A stretch of DNA of 64,000 nt from Salvia splendens (GCF_004379255.2 NC_056034.1:5892501-5956500); one strand, 5' to 3'. Shown: positions 11,598 through 25,294, counted from the stretch's first letter. The notes: generated by a model from the letters alone, not told the origin. Numbers and translations are program-made.

Positions 11598-12857
11598 GCA
11601 TACACATATTACATATATATTTATTGAGGTTGATCTAATAGGAACAATATTAGTGTAGAAAAATAGATACATATTTATATAAAATGATAATATTTTATCT
11701 ATAGACATTAATTTTTTCAATAATGGTCAATCTTTAATAATAATAATAAATATAATGATTCTTCTTTTAATGTCAATTGTTGGTCAAACAAATATAATGG
11801 TCTAGATCGGTTCACAATTTCTACATCAATGGTCTAGTGGATATTTAAATCGAGTGTAAAAGTGAAATTGAGAATAAAGAAGATAGCAGTAGTAAATAAT
11901 AGTAGTAAAATAAAGTGGAAATGGACGGATAAGCAGATCAACCACTAATTGACCCATAAAACTACTAGCCACTTGGAGCAAAGTGAATTTCCACATGGTG
12001 CCCATACGTTTGTGTGAACAAAAAGTGTTTGAGCTCTGCTGCTTTATATGGAAATATGTGATTTTCCTTTAAGTAGTTTTTTTTTAATTTTTATGCAAAA
12101 AAAACACAAAAAAAGGTAACAACAGATGATCAACTATTTTATTTGGAAATGTATTTCCTTTAGAGGTTAAAGTAGGAAGTTTAGCAATATATCCTGACGC
12201 CATGTCATGCGCAATGCATGCGAAATCAGCCCAAAGCACTCAACAACTTTTCTTGCACAAAACACTCAACAACTTTTCTTCTAACTCTCTTCACAAAAAA
12301 AAATCTTACTTTTCTATTTTCTATTTTGGGAGTACCCATCAAAAATAATCTCATCTAAAAAAATAAAGATCATATTTTACACATTTTTTTATTTTCTTTT
12401 AAATCTTTATCATTTTTTCATTAAAACTCATATTGTCCATCTATGAGTTTATTTTTAATTGACTAAGAGAGTATATTATAGCTACTTGAAATAAATTTGC
12501 TACTACTACTATTTGTTTTGGAGCAATTCTTTTATGTAAAAGGAAAGCTAGTACTCCTCATTATACTTTCGGTGAAAGCCACTGGCGGATTTAGGGGGTC
12601 GAGAAGGGCAGACACCCCCTCCCGACTATCCGAAGACCCTAAAATGTCTCCTAGAGTTGAGCCAAAAATTGCATATCTACTTCCTCCGTGCGTAGAAATT
12701 CTGTAGTTCAATGGTTTAATTATTAGTCTTTCAACTTAGAGGTCTATGGTTTGAACATCAATGAGAACATATATTTGTTCCTTTTTTTTGCCCGTTCTTT
12801 ATTTTATCAATTCATATTTTTTCTTATTATCAATGTAAACCCAAATATTTACAACTA
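11598..12857. other. Intergenic, with an hAT-like or SINE-like fragment
   Basis: No gene seen. At about 12581 CACTGGCGGATTTAGG resembles an hAT-type end. It is followed at 12700-12755 by TAGTTCAATGGTT and GGTTTGAACATC, which resemble pol III A and B boxes. No matching right end. Confidence 0.4.
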
Positions 12858-13136
12858 CTTATTCCGTTCCATAAAAATATGTGCTCTTTTTTCATTTTTT
12901 TCCGTCCCGTAAAAATATGGGTATTTATATTTATGGAAAGTTGTCCCCTACTCATTACCCATATATATATATATATATCAATTTATTTACAACTTATACC
13001 ACTATGACCCACCATTTCTCACAAAACACTAGTATTTTAATAAATACCCTTCTCCTCCTCCTCTCTCTTACTTTTACTAGTTGTGCATTAATTCTCGTAT
13101 TATTTCAATTGCACATTTTTTATGGGACGAAGGAAG
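12858..13136. mobile_element. Stowaway-like MITE, 279 bp
   Basis: It is flanked by TA on both sides. The left end CTTATTCCGTTCCATAAAAA and the right end TTTATGGGACGAAGGAAG form terminal inverted repeats of Stowaway type. The interior holds a short (TA)n tract at about 12961-12978. Confidence 0.75.
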
Positions 13137-13138
13137 TA

Positions 13139-14693
13139 TTACTTTTGAATTTTTATAAATTAAAATCAGTTCTATTGATATTTTATGTTTTATTTATTTA
13201 AAAATCCTAATTATTTATGTAAGTAAATATAGTTGTTTAAGTTAAAATGTTTCTCTTACTTGTGTCTTTTACGAAACTCAATAATGAAGTAAAAATCTGA
13301 CTTAGTTTACAATTGTAAAATCTTTAATTTTTTTAATGTAATGATGAGTGATAATTGATTATGTATTTACATATTTTTTAAAATCAGTTAATTATAACAA
13401 AATAAATAAATCAATTCATATATACTCCAGTTTTTAGATGAATAAACGTATGTACAAAATAATGTAGTTCATTAAAAATAGAGCAAAATCTTATTTTGTT
13501 GAATATATTTTATTTTGAATTGAAATTTAAAAAATATAGTGTGATTTTCATTTTTTTATAGTGTGATTTTCATTTTTTTTACGTGAAATTTTAATATTCT
13601 TGTAAACATACTACAAAATTGATTGATTCAACTTTTAAGGGGAAAAGGAAAAAATATACTCCAGTAGATGTTGAAAGCTATGATGAAATACCTACAAATT
13701 CTACCAATTCTATTCGGAGTAAAACACAATTATTTATCCTTTCTACCAATTCTATACTTAGTAAAGCACAATAATTTATACTTCTTATATTTAGTGCAGA
13801 CTTATCTACTCCCTCCTTCCCACTTAAAAACATTTGAAAATTGGCACGAGATTTTATGTAGTGTTGTTTTGTGAGTTAATGAAGAGAGAGTGAAGTAAGA
13901 TAGATGAAAAAGTAGAGATAGAGTTATTTCTATTTTAGGAAAAATTTCATTTTTAATTGGATAATAAAAAAAAGAAAACGTTTTATTGCAATCTCTAGTA
14001 GAGGTTGTCTATCCGCTACCTGACCGTTATAAAGTCAACGTTTCACTTCATGTTTAAAATTGGTTAATATTTTAAATATATTATTTCTCTCCCTAAAAAA
14101 TAAAAAGTATTTTTATTAATCCGTCTTAAATTTTTTTTTTTGAACTTTCAATTTTAAAAAGTGGACTCTATAATCCACGCATTACTTTTAACCATTTTTT
14201 CTCTTTTCTATTTTCTTTTTCTATTTTTTCTTTTTTTATTAATTGGTCTATCTTACTTTATTAATTGTGCATTAAATCTTAGTATATCATTTTCAAGAAT
14301 GAGGTAGTACTAAACTTATATTCTGTTGATATTTACAACCCAATTCGGGAATTAAATTGAGTTAACTATTTATTTTTATAAAATCAGTCACGACATTCTT
14401 TTCGTAGCAACCGACATACCAATACCGCCTAAACGATATAGTTGGGCCCTGTGTTCAATTTCATGATATTAATTTAAAACTGATACAGAAAGTACTATTT
14501 GAAGTAAGAACTCTTGACAACATAAATCAGAATTGCTCTTTTAAAAATCATGTTAAAATTACTAATTAGGATGGAAGAAACTACTCAAAGCAATTAACTT
14601 AAAGTGTATCGCATTTAAATTATTCTTGCATTCATATATGTACTAATATAAGGTATATGTATAATTTTAGGGATTATTACAATTTACAACATG
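13139..14693. other. Intergenic, with Stowaway fragments
   Basis: Very AT-rich. A left Stowaway end (CTCCCTCCTTCCCAC) is near 13809, and Stowaway-like interior sequence lies near 14090-14310. Neither has both ends intact. No gene seen. Confidence 0.4.
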
Positions 14694-14701
14694 GTAGAAA
14701 T

Positions 14702-15475
14702 CAGTGGCGTATGCACATGGGAACAAGGGGGTACAATTGTACCCCAAAACTTCGTGGTTTAATACTAAATGTAGTACTAATTTAACAAAATCGATATTTG
14801 TCCCAGTGGAAAATGCGCCCGTCTTTCATACTAGAGATCCGAGATCGACCCTTTCAACCGCATTCCCTGTTGCTTTTTTATTTCTTCTCAAAATTAACTT
14901 TGTTTTAATCCATATGACCTTTTTATCAATTTAATTTTGTTTTTAATCCATATCTCCTTCACAATTCATGTTTAAGTTTCATTATTTATTTTGTTTTTAA
15001 CAAACATTTATTAGTTTAACCACTAACTTATTATTTTTTAATTTAATTTCATATTCTTTCATATTTAATTTTCATTAATTATTTTTAATAGATACTTATA
15101 TGACTAATATAGAGTAAAATATTTTACAAACAACTCAGGTTTAATTACTAATTTGAAATAAGTATCATAAAGTAATATTTATAAAATTAACCTCCTCAGT
15201 ATATTATATATATTAATATAATTAATATTGCTAAGTAACAAAACATGGATACTTGTATTTCATATGCATAATGACTCTCTATGTGACACTGTAAAATAAT
15301 TTTTTATTTATTTAAAATGAAGTTTTTTGGTAAAAAATAAAGACATATTTCATTTTAAATATTAGACCAATTAAGAAAACATAACAAAGAGAACAAAACT
15401 GATTAGTCACATTGTGAAATTTTAACTCGTAATTTTTTTTGCACCCCCATATCGAAAATCTTGGATACGCCACTG
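14702..15475. mobile_element. hAT-type non-autonomous element, 774 bp
   Basis: The termini CAGTGGCGTATGCAC and GGATACGCCACTG are inverted repeats, flanked by a perfect 8-bp duplication GTAGAAAT (14694-14701 and 15476-15483). An 8-bp target duplication is characteristic of hAT elements. No transposase is present. Confidence 0.88.
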
Positions 15476-15483
15476 GTAGAAAT

Positions 15484-16067
15484 CCTGGAATTCACATTGC
15501 CGAGACCATAAACTTTGTTTAATTGTTTTTCCTTACAGCGTATAAAATCGGTTATTCAATGTTTTATAGTAGTACTATATTCGTGGGACTCGTAATAAGT
15601 AGTAGTAGTAGTAGTACTAGTACTGAGAAATGAAAATAGCTTACCCGAAAAGGAAAAGGAAACGAAAAAAGAGAGAATAATTTAGTTGGGCCCAGTATCA
15701 AAATCCAAATTTATTTATGTTTGTGTGATCAGCCCAATGGGAAACAATTAAGCCAACCCAGATGTAGCCCACCAAAACTCCTCAAAACTTTCTATTTATT
15801 CCGAAGTGTTTATAAATTATTGGTAACATGTCCAAATTATGTCAAAAAAAACATTTATTCATGATTTAACACTTCAATATTCAAACTTCAACACAAAATA
15901 TCTAGAAATTGAAAGCCTAAATAGCTTGGTGTGTAGCAAAAATAAAAAAAATTTAAATAGCTTGGTGTGGAATAGAATCTTAAAAGAATAGAAGTGGAGT
16001 AGTAAATATGGTAGTATTATACTTGTACTATATATGCTTGTTCGCCTCATATGATATCACCTCCCCA
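15484..16067. other. Intergenic; no recognised gene
   Basis: AT-rich sequence with a short trinucleotide run (AGT) at about 15598-15617. Nothing else seen. Confidence 0.4.
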
Positions 16068-16070
16068 TAA

Positions 16071-16554
16071 GAGCATCCACAATGGCGCCTAGCGCACCGC
16101 CTAGCCAAGCGCCGGCGCTAGGCGGTCAAAATCCGCTGGGCTATGCGCTGGGTGATCCGCTCTGCTCCATTGCAGCGCCCGGATCGCCCAGCGCATAGCC
16201 CAACGGATTTTTTATTTTTAATTTTCGAAATTTTTTATGATATTATTAATGTACTGGTCAAAATCATTTTTTTTATTAATGTACTTTTTAAAAATTTTTG
16301 TACTTTTTAAATTTATTGTAATTTTTTTTAAAATTAAAATGGTATTATTAATGTTTCCCGTATGTGTCTCGTAAATTAAATTTCGTATATTGTGTTATTA
16401 GTGATGTGGCTATTGATGTGGCCGGGCTATTTATGATATGGCTAGGCTATGGCTGAGCTATTTCTGATGTGACAGGAGGATTTTTAGTATTGATGATGTG
16501 ACAGGAGGAGTTTGTGGCTAGACTATTGCTGGGCTATAACCACTATGGATGCTC
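16071..16554. mobile_element. Tourist/PIF-Harbinger-type MITE, 484 bp
   Basis: Left end GAGCATCCACAATGG, right end CCACTATGGATGCTC, with TAA on both sides: the hallmarks of PIF/Harbinger MITEs. The left 130 bp are GC-rich and can fold: GCTGGGCTATGCGCTGGG is followed by its near complement at about 16180-16205. No protein. Confidence 0.85.
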
Positions 16555-16557
16555 TAA

Positions 16558-17381
16558 GTTTTTTTAGTTTAAAAAGGGGAAATATAGAAAGTGAGGCCTC
16601 ATATTAAATTTTCCAAAAGTGGTTACAGGATAGCTATTTTTCTACTATATCTGGCATCTGCGGATTCCAAAAGTGATCACTTATACCGGAGTATTACTTA
16701 ATTACCTAGTGGAGTAATTTTAACGAGAACTACTGTTTACAAATTTGTTAAGAAGAATTCATATAAAGATTCTATGTCTAAGTTAGAATATAAGTAAGAT
16801 GCAAAAGATTAGGCCATCAAATTCCCCCCGCCCCCCACATTTGAAGATCAAACAAGAAATGAGCAAATACTAGGCAGCAGTAATAAATGTTGATTGTACA
16901 AATCTTGATTTGGAGTAATTACTTATAAGAAAAGTAAAAGTGCAATCCCAATTCCCAAACACTAGGGCATACATATATGTGTTACTCATATCTTGTATTT
17001 CAAGAAACTTTCCCAACTTGTAACAAACAAGCAAGCCAACGACAACTCATCATCATTGTACTACTAATTAATACAAACCAACATTAATTATGTGACAACA
17101 CACCTCAAAATTGGATACCACAAACTAAAATCACAACCAATCTTCATTCCACACATACTCTACTCCACACTGCATTGCATGAAGGCACAAAAATATAGTA
17201 TCAAACAAATCACTTCAAAAAAACAAAGTAAAGAAAGCAAAGTATACCTGTTTGCGTGGGCACTGAATTGAGCTGAGCAGAAAACACAAGTAGCAAGACC
17301 ATGGATGATCGCAGCTTGCTTCATCTTAAGCAATCGACAGTCAATCATCGTCCTGAATCAATCTAAATCAAACTAGTGGCC
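16558..17381. other. Intergenic, including the 3' flank of the TCP gene
   Basis: Contains the 3' UTR of the minus-strand TCP gene. Minus-strand CAG|GTATAC at about 17249 could be the donor of a 3' UTR intron, but this is not established. No other gene seen. Confidence 0.4.
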
Positions 17382-18071
17382 TCATCCCTGCGAATTCTCC
17401 TTCCCTTGATTCTGATCTCCGCCGCTGCAATCCCCAATATGCTGATAAAAATGGCTAAAAGCTTGCAGATTAAGCCCCATCTGCCCCTCTTGTGAGAGCC
17501 CCAGCTCCAGCCCGGGCACGGGGAACTCAAACCCTAGCTTCACACCACGATTGGCGCTTTGAATATTTGCATTCTGGAATATTGCTGATCCAAATCCATT
17601 GAAGGAAGGCCAAATCCCTTCATTCATCATCGAAATTGAGCTCGCCCTAATCCCCATCCCACTCTCCACCAGCCGCGAATACACAGAGCTCCCCTGTTCC
17701 GAAACAGAGGACCCTGCACCCGCCAAGGCAGACGCCGGAATCGTTCCGGTGCCTGTGGCAGCCACGATCGAAGGCTCGGCCTGCTGCAGCAGCCACTGGA
17801 TCGTCTCTCCGTCCGTCTTGTGCCCGAGCTCCCGAGTGAGCTGGAAGATTCTAGCAGCGCAGAGGGCAGGAATCCTGATGCGGCGGCCACGGCCCTCAAC
17901 CTTCTTGTGGCGGTCCTTGTTGGAGGTACGCTTGGGAGCAAGCTGCTTCTTCTTGGCGTCGTCGTCGATGATGGCTAGCGCCATGTTTGGTTGGGGATTT
18001 GGGTTTGAGGGTTTGTGTTCCATGACAAGAGGCGAGAAATGGGGCCTTTTGATTGATGAAGAAGGGGACAT
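17382..18071 (-). CDS. Class I TCP transcription factor (TCP20/PCF-like), 229 aa
   Basis: A plant-specific DNA-binding regulator of cell proliferation and growth; class I members bind GGNCCCAC-type sites in the nucleus. The TCP domain is at about residues 48-108. It shows the basic region [17 protein letters not shown], then helix 1 ([17 protein letters not shown]) and helix 2 with [16 protein letters not shown], and the class I extension [13 protein letters not shown]-terminal [11 protein letters not shown] motif at about residue 185 is typical of the TCP20-like branch. It is encoded in a single exon, as is common in the family, and is shorter than many TCP20 proteins (about 310 aa) because the linker regions are short. 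The start is the first ATG in frame; a second ATG at residue 17 is possible. No neighbour suggests a partner. Confidence 0.93.
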   Translation of the reverse strand: MSPSSSIKRPHFSPLVMEHKPSNPNPQPNMALAIIDDDAKKKQLAPKRTSNKDRHKKVEGRGRRIRIPALCAARIFQLTRELGHKTDGETIQWLLQQAEPSIVAATGTGTIPASALAGAGSSVSEQGSSVYSRLVESGMGIRASSISMMNEGIWPSFNGFGSAIFQNANIQSANRGVKLGFEFPVPGLELGLSQEGQMGLNLQAFSHFYQHIGDCSGGDQNQGKENSQG

Positions 18072-21000
18072 GTAAAAAAAAGTTCCTATATTTTCATCTT
18101 ATTTTTTCTTCTCCTTTTACTGTACTGCCTTATCTTCTCTCTCTCGCACATGAGTCGTTGTCACTCTTGCTACAGTGTTTGTAATCATGCAGATGATAGA
18201 TAGATAAATAAATAAATAAATATAACTTTTTTAAAAAAAAATTTAAATGTTGGGATGTTTTAAGATTGTTAGTAATTAATAGTGAGAGCGAAGCAAAAGG
18301 GGTTTTTTGTTAGTCATATGATCAGTTAGTTGTAATTATTGCACTGTTTATTTAATCACAGCAATTATGGGTTTGGACAAGTTTGCGTTAAAAATGATGG
18401 GTGTTTAATGGATTTAAGGGAGGTAGTTGATCTTGTCATGATTTTCCAAATCCATATGTTTTTGGATTTTTGTTGCTCATCAATTCAATTTCATATATGG
18501 GTAGGTGCGTCCCAATTCCTAATTTTAAATAAGTGGAGTAATTTAAGTAGGGAAGAATCTTGAATTTGAAGAAAGGACCCCTCGAAATATGATTGAGTTG
18601 TTTGATCATCAACCTCAACCACGAACAACCATATTTTATTTTATTTTATTTTCGAGAAAATTAACTTTGTGCATTTTTGAAAACACACATTTTACTTTCC
18701 GTCAATCACTCGATTCGCCGTTCCGTATCTTCTTCTCCAATACCGATTGATGAAACAGTCAAATAAAATACAATAAATAATAGCAGTACTTCTTGTCGCA
18801 ACGTTATAACTCAAATAATAGTAGTAATAGATACCCCTTCGTCTAATTAAAGTACTATGAACATTTATTAAATTAAGGATTAATTAGCTTAATCTTTTAC
18901 TTTTTGAGGAGGTTTCCATTTTCGTCTTCTAATTTTAGTTGTGACTCAAATAATAATGATACTTTTTGAAGCGTTGGTGGCATATTTAAAAACTGACGTC
19001 CTTAATTTCATTAAAATATGTCCTTTAACGGTTTTTTTTGTTGTTGTAGTGATTGTTGATACACAAAATTATATTGGACGCACGACTTTATACGGAATTA
19101 ATGTATCGCCAAAGTCGGAATATGTAAAGAAGGTTTAAATTGTCAAAATGAATTTCTAGACTTGCGTATTTACTTACATCGGGTTTATAAAAAGAAAAAG
19201 ATTTTATGTTCTCAATTTTATATGATGAAAAATTATTATTGAAATTTTTTATTTACTTGCTCATCAGCTTGTGTGGCGGGTTTAGAGTTGACTGGAGAGC
19301 GTGAACATCATGCTACACCAATTGGCAAGTGATGGACATGGAGTTGTATTATGATTTGAGAAGTTGTTCCATGTGGTGGACACAACATAAGGTTTGAGAT
19401 GAACGAGTATGCCTTGGTGTTTAGATTGATGTTTGCCCATGTAACTTCGAATAGAACGAGGTGCACTCAATCTCTGGTCGATCATATATTTTACAACTCT
19501 TAAAGGATGGAGAACAAATATGAATTCATCAACAAACGCTTGTAGGTGACAATTCATCACCGGCGCTGGGATGACCATCCATCAATTCTTACAGATTTGG
19601 TCGAACTGAATGGGGTTATTAACATATATGTGCGGGTGCTCAGACACTAACCTAAATTATCCAGATACTTTATGTGTCAGAACGCTTATTTTATAGACGA
19701 GGAGGTAGCTTTATTTAATTATACATATTCATATATTTGGGTTGATTGATTATGTTATTGACTAAACTTTTATTTTGCAACCCAATTTAGATTTGAAATT
19801 GAATATGTATTGTGAACAAAATTGGAGAAATTGATGAGGAGAGGAGAGGAGAATGAAGCCAAAAAATGGAGCGGCCTACAATTTTCCCTTTTTCTTATGC
19901 CTTTGATTGATTTCTTCAATACTAAAGTGCGGATACACTACGGTTGTACTTGTTCATGTCTTAGTATACTAGTAGTTCATACTACAATAGCATTATCTCT
20001 TTGGATGAAATATATAAGTAGAACTATATATATATATAGAGAGAGAGAGATGCAATCATAAGATGTGCTGGTGCCCCGCCCCTATCGAAGAGACGAATAT
20101 TGAATGAGGGATGTGGACATGAGCGTAGCCACTACTCCATTCCACTCCTATATAATTGAAGAAGAAGAAGAAAAACACTCAATTCTATACATATTTGCGG
20201 CGCCTTCTTTTCAATTTAAATTCATATTTATTACATGTATGCTGATATGTATGTGAGTTTTTTTTCTTAAAATGTAGTTAAACATAATTTACAATTAAAA
20301 CTTGACTATGATGAACAAAAATAATAATTTATATGTTTATTATGGAGTAATTAATTATTACTCATACAAAATACTTATAAAATAGACTTGACCTCAACCT
20401 AGCTTGTAGATGGAGTATATAAATGAGTAGGAGTAGTAGATAATTAGATGTTCTAGCTCGTTTCGTCTTTATGCAATTTTAAATTTCAACATTTATATTG
20501 TGAAATCGATCGATGTATACTTCCTAGATGCATGACTGATTGATATTCCTATATTATAGGGTTTACTTGTACGTAAGCTCTAAAGTAGAGCCTAGCTATA
20601 TTATTCCATACAATTATATATCCGATTAGTTTATGGAGTATATGTTAGAGATATTTTAAGGTGTTAATTTATTACTATTACACAATAACTGAGTGAGAGT
20701 GTGATAAGAATCGGTAGGTAGGCGTGATGATCGGTTTATGTTTATGTGTCTGATTGTGTGAAATGTTGCCTAGCTTTAAGACATATGGGGTCGCTTTTTT
20801 TAAAGCAAAGTTGTTGACATATCATTTCCTCACTTCAATTCAAAGTCTCTTTTTTTTCTACTCATCTCATTAAAAACAACGAAATTGAGTTGCACAAAAT
20901 ACAAAATATGCATATATACATATATAGGAGTATATTTTACTTTAAGTAATTAAATAGTTTTGTGTTTAAAAAAGTATAATCATCACTCATCAGTAGCAAT

Positions 21001-22350
21001 TATTTTTATTCATGAATATTATAGGATTTTTTCGTCGCACAACATAATATATATCCTTTTTCTTCTTCTGACCAATTAACCTCATCAATGCATTGATATA
21101 TAGTTACAATATCTGCGTCGAGCTTTACCATCTCTAAATTGGGAGTGAGAAAGGTTGAAAAGCACACACATGATAAATGGAGCCAATAATGCTAACTTTT
21201 TGTGTGGCTCTTTAAAATTCTAGAAAATATTTATAGTTGGCTAAAATAGCGAATCATAATGATTAGTAATAGTCATTAAAGGATTAATTATTTAATGATG
21301 TTTTTAGATTTGATCTGATAGAATAGAACAGCTACAAAGAGCATTTTGAATTTTGATGGGACTCAATTATGTACTATGAGTATCTGAAATCACAGTTTAC
21401 CAATTATAAAAGGATTGATTATTATTATTAATTAGTGCACGATTTTTATCTATTTTGAAATTTAACATAATTTTTGAAATATTATAAATATGTAATGATA
21501 TCGTCATCTTTCAGTTTAACACTGCATTTTTCGAACCAAATCGAAATTGAAATACCGAGACTATACATATGCATGCTACAAATTAAAGTTAAATACAACG
21601 GCATCATTATACCATTTCAAGATAATGATAAAATTTCATACTTATTTTATATGAATTGACAAATATTCAAATACAATATCGTCAAAAATTGACGAAGTGC
21701 TATGCTACACGTTGTAGTAAATGTGAACTGGAATTGTCGAAAGTCCTGAAATTAATTAGGTAGGTGGAAGGCGGCAATGAATGAAGCCTAGCTATGACAA
21801 ACCAATTCTAGGGCTAAATTAATTAATTAATTAATTATATTTATTTCCCACCAAATCCCCATATTTCACTTCAAAATATATATGAACATGCTACAATTAT
21901 AGAAATTTAGATTATTCCGGAACCCATAAGTAATGGTAGGCTGGTAGTCATCATAAAGTATGCCTTATTTCATGTAGTATTTGATTATACTTGTGTGTTA
22001 TAAATTGCTTATGACAGATGGTATTGCGTTAACGAACCCTAGTCAATGAAGTAAGTATATTACTATGGTACATAATTAATTTATTACTTCTACATGTCAA
22101 ATAAGAAAATCGAACCGATGTGCATGTGATGATTAAACACATGTACAGGACTAGATAATTTAGTTAATAGAAAAATATAATTTCTGGCAGTGTCAGAATT
22201 ATTTGAAATTCCATATCATGGTAAATCATTCGAAACCGTTATACAAGTAAGGAGTAGCCAGCAGCATTCAGATACGGTTATACACAGCCGACAACATATT
22301 TATATGTACTTTCACGAGGGACTATTCATTATCTTTATATTGCACCCTCG
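18072..22350. other. Long intergenic stretch upstream of the TCP gene
   Basis: Contains the TCP promoter region (CT-rich 18110-18150; ATTT repeats near 18205-18225). A left Stowaway-like end is near 18830. Minus-strand open frame 19282-19578 has no recognised family. Short (TA)n/(GA)n at about 20025-20050 and ATTA repeats near 21820. I see no gene. Confidence 0.45.
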
Positions 22351-22353
22351 TTG

Positions 22354-22966
22354 GGAGTGTTATATTACTAACTCAACGAGGAGTGTTATATTACTAACTC
22401 AATACTTAATTGCTAACTATAATTAAATAATAGTCATTAAATATTCAAATCAAGAGCCTAGATCATCAACCTCGAAATGTTAATACGATCAACAAAAAAA
22501 CGTCAATAAGGGTATTAAGGTCAATTCACAACTAATTAGTTGTAACTAACTTCTGAAAAATATCTCATAACTTTAAAACGCATATAACTTTCTCGATTTA
22601 AATTATTTTTCGCACAACATATACCAAATTAAAGATAATTTCTGTAAGGATTCTAACGAGATCTCACTTGCATATGTTCCGATGTCAAAATTTGAAACAC
22701 ATTTCAAAAATTTTCATAAATTCCGTTAACAGCTTTATATCAATACACGACACATAATATATCAATACAATGCTTGTACAATGTCAATATGAAATTGTAT
22801 TGACATTGTCATGTCTTTGTGTTGATGTATTTCATACACTGTATTGACATTGTGTTTCTAAACCCTAAATTTGATAGTTGTTATTATCTTTTTAATATTA
22901 AAAAATGAAAAACGAAAAAAGTTGTAGTTAGCAATTAAATGATGAGTTAACAATTGATCACTCCCC
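22354..22966. mobile_element. MITE-like element with terminal inverted repeats
   Basis: Left GGAGTGTTATATTACTAACT and right GAGTTAACAATTGATCACTCC are imperfect inverted repeats that both continue into TTAATTGCTAACTA. The left terminal 25 bp occur twice in tandem (22354 and 22379). The interior has copies of AATACAATG/ATTGACATTGT. No clear target duplication and no protein. Confidence 0.55.
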
Positions 22967-23359
22967 AATGTTCGCAAAAAATAGACTAGTTTTACCATTT
23001 TATATCATCCCTAAAATTAGAAAGAGTTTAAATATAAAAAAAATTAACAAATAATAATCATACACATCATTTATAACGTGGAACTCACAATCCACTAACA
23101 CTTATTTTACTACCTTTTTCCTCTCTCTTTTACTTTTCTCGTCTTTATCTTATTTTACCAATTGCACATTAAAACCCGTGACATTTACAAGTTTGTCAAT
23201 TTTTTTGGATAGAATTTGATACTCCATCCATTTACTAAGAATAAGAACTTTGGAAATGACATGAGTTTTAATGCAAAATTGGCATAATTAATCTTAAATA
23301 TATTTCTCATTTCAGTTTTTTCTCTTTAAATGACTCAAAGCAAACTACAAGAATAGCAT
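22967..23359. other. Stowaway-derived fragments
   Basis: Sequence near 23080-23215 matches the usual interior and right part of Stowaway MITEs, and TACTCCATCC near 23220 looks like a left end. Neither element is complete. Confidence 0.4.
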
Positions 23360-23477
23360 AAATTAAAGGGATATTGGTCCCTATAATCATAAATTTTAGT
23401 CAAAACTTGGTATTTCTCACAAACTTTGCACTTTGTTTGGTATTTCACACGATATGTCTATCACTATATTAGACTAA

Positions 23478-25294
23478 GAGCATCCACAATGGATGCCCTA
23501 GTGGGCACCCTAGTGGTTGCCACATCAGCATTTCTTAGTCCATCCCTTCTTTCTGCAATGGTTTCGTCCTAGTGTCCGCCCTATCAATTATCCATTTTTC
23601 ATTTCAATTTTATTTTTTTTTATTTTTTAAATTAGATATTAAATTAAAGAACTAGCAAAACATACATTACTTAATTAAAAAAAATTTACAACGGAAAATA
23701 CTTTAAAAAAGGTACAATTTCAACGAACCCTACGTGCCCAAACTTCTTAAACCATGTCATTCATGAGTTGAAGATGGGCTTGCCGGTTGCACATGTTCTC
23801 CCCTGCTTGTAATCTCTCACTGAGTCCATAAGGTAAACCTCGAATCACCGGCGGGGTTGAATGACCTGCGCTCGATTCAGCTTAATCGTCGGACCAATAG
23901 CCAGCTCTTGTACCTCATCGTGAATAATCATGTTGTGCAAGATGGTGTACGCGTACATGACACGCGTACATGACATTGGCGATATGGTGCATGTACCAGG
24001 AACGAGCTGGGCCTTTCACTATTGGCCAACGCGCTTGAAGCACACTGAATCCTCGTTCCATGTCCTTCCGTGCAGACTCTTGCCACTGTGAAAAAAAGGC
24101 TTTCTTCGGATCCGTTGGGCAGGAGATCGTCTTCAAGAAGACTGGCCATCTCGGGTATATGACATCGGCTAAGTATTACCCCATATGATGCTGCCGTCCG
24201 TTGGCAGTGAACTCGATAACCGGACCGTTGTCATTGTATTGCTCGGTGAAGAGACTCGATGTGTTCAGCACGTTGATATTGTTGTTGGACCCCGCCACGC
24301 CAAAGCGAGCATTCATGATCCAAAGACGGTGGTCAACGATGGCTTCAAGGATCATCGTCGGGTGGGTACCCTTATACCGTGAATTGGCCTCTCCACGGTG
24401 CCGGACAATTCTTCCACGCCCAGTGTATGCAATCAATGCTCCCTAACATTCCAGGAAAGCCGTGCACCTTATCATGCATCCCCGTCAGGAACTGGCAATC
24501 TTCGGCATTCGGCTTACGCAAATATGTGGCGCCGAAGGAGTCAACCACGCCCTCACAAAATTTTTCCAGACACCCTCGGCCAGTTGTATCCCCGACGTGA
24601 ATATACTCGTTGAACATGTCCGCCATGGTGCCGTTGGCCAACTGACGAAGCGCAATTGTGCACTTCGTAAGCGGGCATAGACCGATTCTATTGGCCGCAT
24701 CTTGCCGGTGTTGGAAGTACTCGTCGCGCGCCTCCATCGCGCGAACAATGCAGAGAAACAGTTCTCACTGCATCCTAAACCGTCGGCGAAAAACCGTCTG
24801 TCCCCACTATGGCTCATCGGCGAAGTAGTCTTCGAACAAACGTGATGAGCTAGGTCATGCTCTCGACGGACGGATGTCCGGTGGAGGATGGACCTCGGGA
24901 CCTGCTCTTCGGCCTGCTCTTGCTCTTGTATTGCACGAATACCTGCGAGAATCTGGTCCCCTAAATCAAGCATTACGCGTTCCATAGCCCGATTTATATC
25001 TTCTCAGGGAAATATTTTGGAAAAGTGAGTTAAAGAGAGATGTTTGATTTGAGAGCTATTGTGTGAGGGTTGAGAGATGTGTGAGAGATGTGTGAGAAAT
25101 GAGTGAAAATAAGGTAGATTTATAGATAGAAATTTTTTAAAAAAATGAAAACGCGTCACTCGTCCTCGGGCTCGATCAGGAGACGCATTGCAATGGGCGC
25201 ACGATGCATCGGGCGCCTGCAATGGACGTCCGATCTCGCTCGAGGACGATAACTCCCGATCGTCCGCCCGATTTTGCAACCATTGTGGATGCTC
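23478..25294 (-). mobile_element. PIF/Harbinger element, 1817 bp, nested
   Basis: Perfect terminal inverted repeats GAGCATCCACAATGG/CCATTGTGGATGCTC are flanked by TAA (23475-23477 and 25295-25297). It holds a decayed minus-strand transposase. The second, Myb-like ORF of autonomous elements is not seen. The terminus is the same as on the MITEs at 16071 and 44507, so this family probably once mobilised them. Confidence 0.92.
23915..24985 (-). pseudogene. Harbinger (HARBI1/ALP1-like) transposase, broken
   Basis: A DDE transposase of the PIF/Harbinger superfamily spread over three frames with no single open frame. Order on the minus strand: N-terminal part from 24985; EYFQHRQDAANRIGLCPLTK near 24720; LRQLANGTMADMFNEYIHVG; GMLGSIDCIHW with the first catalytic Asp near 24450; then, after a frame change near 24380-24430, YKGTHPTMILEAIVDH and FGVAGSNNNINVLNTSSLF; then, after another, FLKTISCPTDPKKAFFSQWQ and ERGFSVLQARWPIV near 24030. 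The order and motifs match Harbinger transposases. At least two or three frame changes make it non-functional. Confidence 0.88.

Noticed and set aside
12700..12760. Possible tRNA gene (A- and B-box-like words)
   Set aside because: No cloverleaf can be drawn; more likely a worn SINE or hAT fragment.
17599..18075. 158-codon plus-strand open frame opposite the TCP gene
   Set aside because: Antisense shadow of the conserved TCP domain.
19282..19578. 98-codon minus-strand open frame
   Set aside because: No recognised family; possible decayed transposon piece but nothing to support it.
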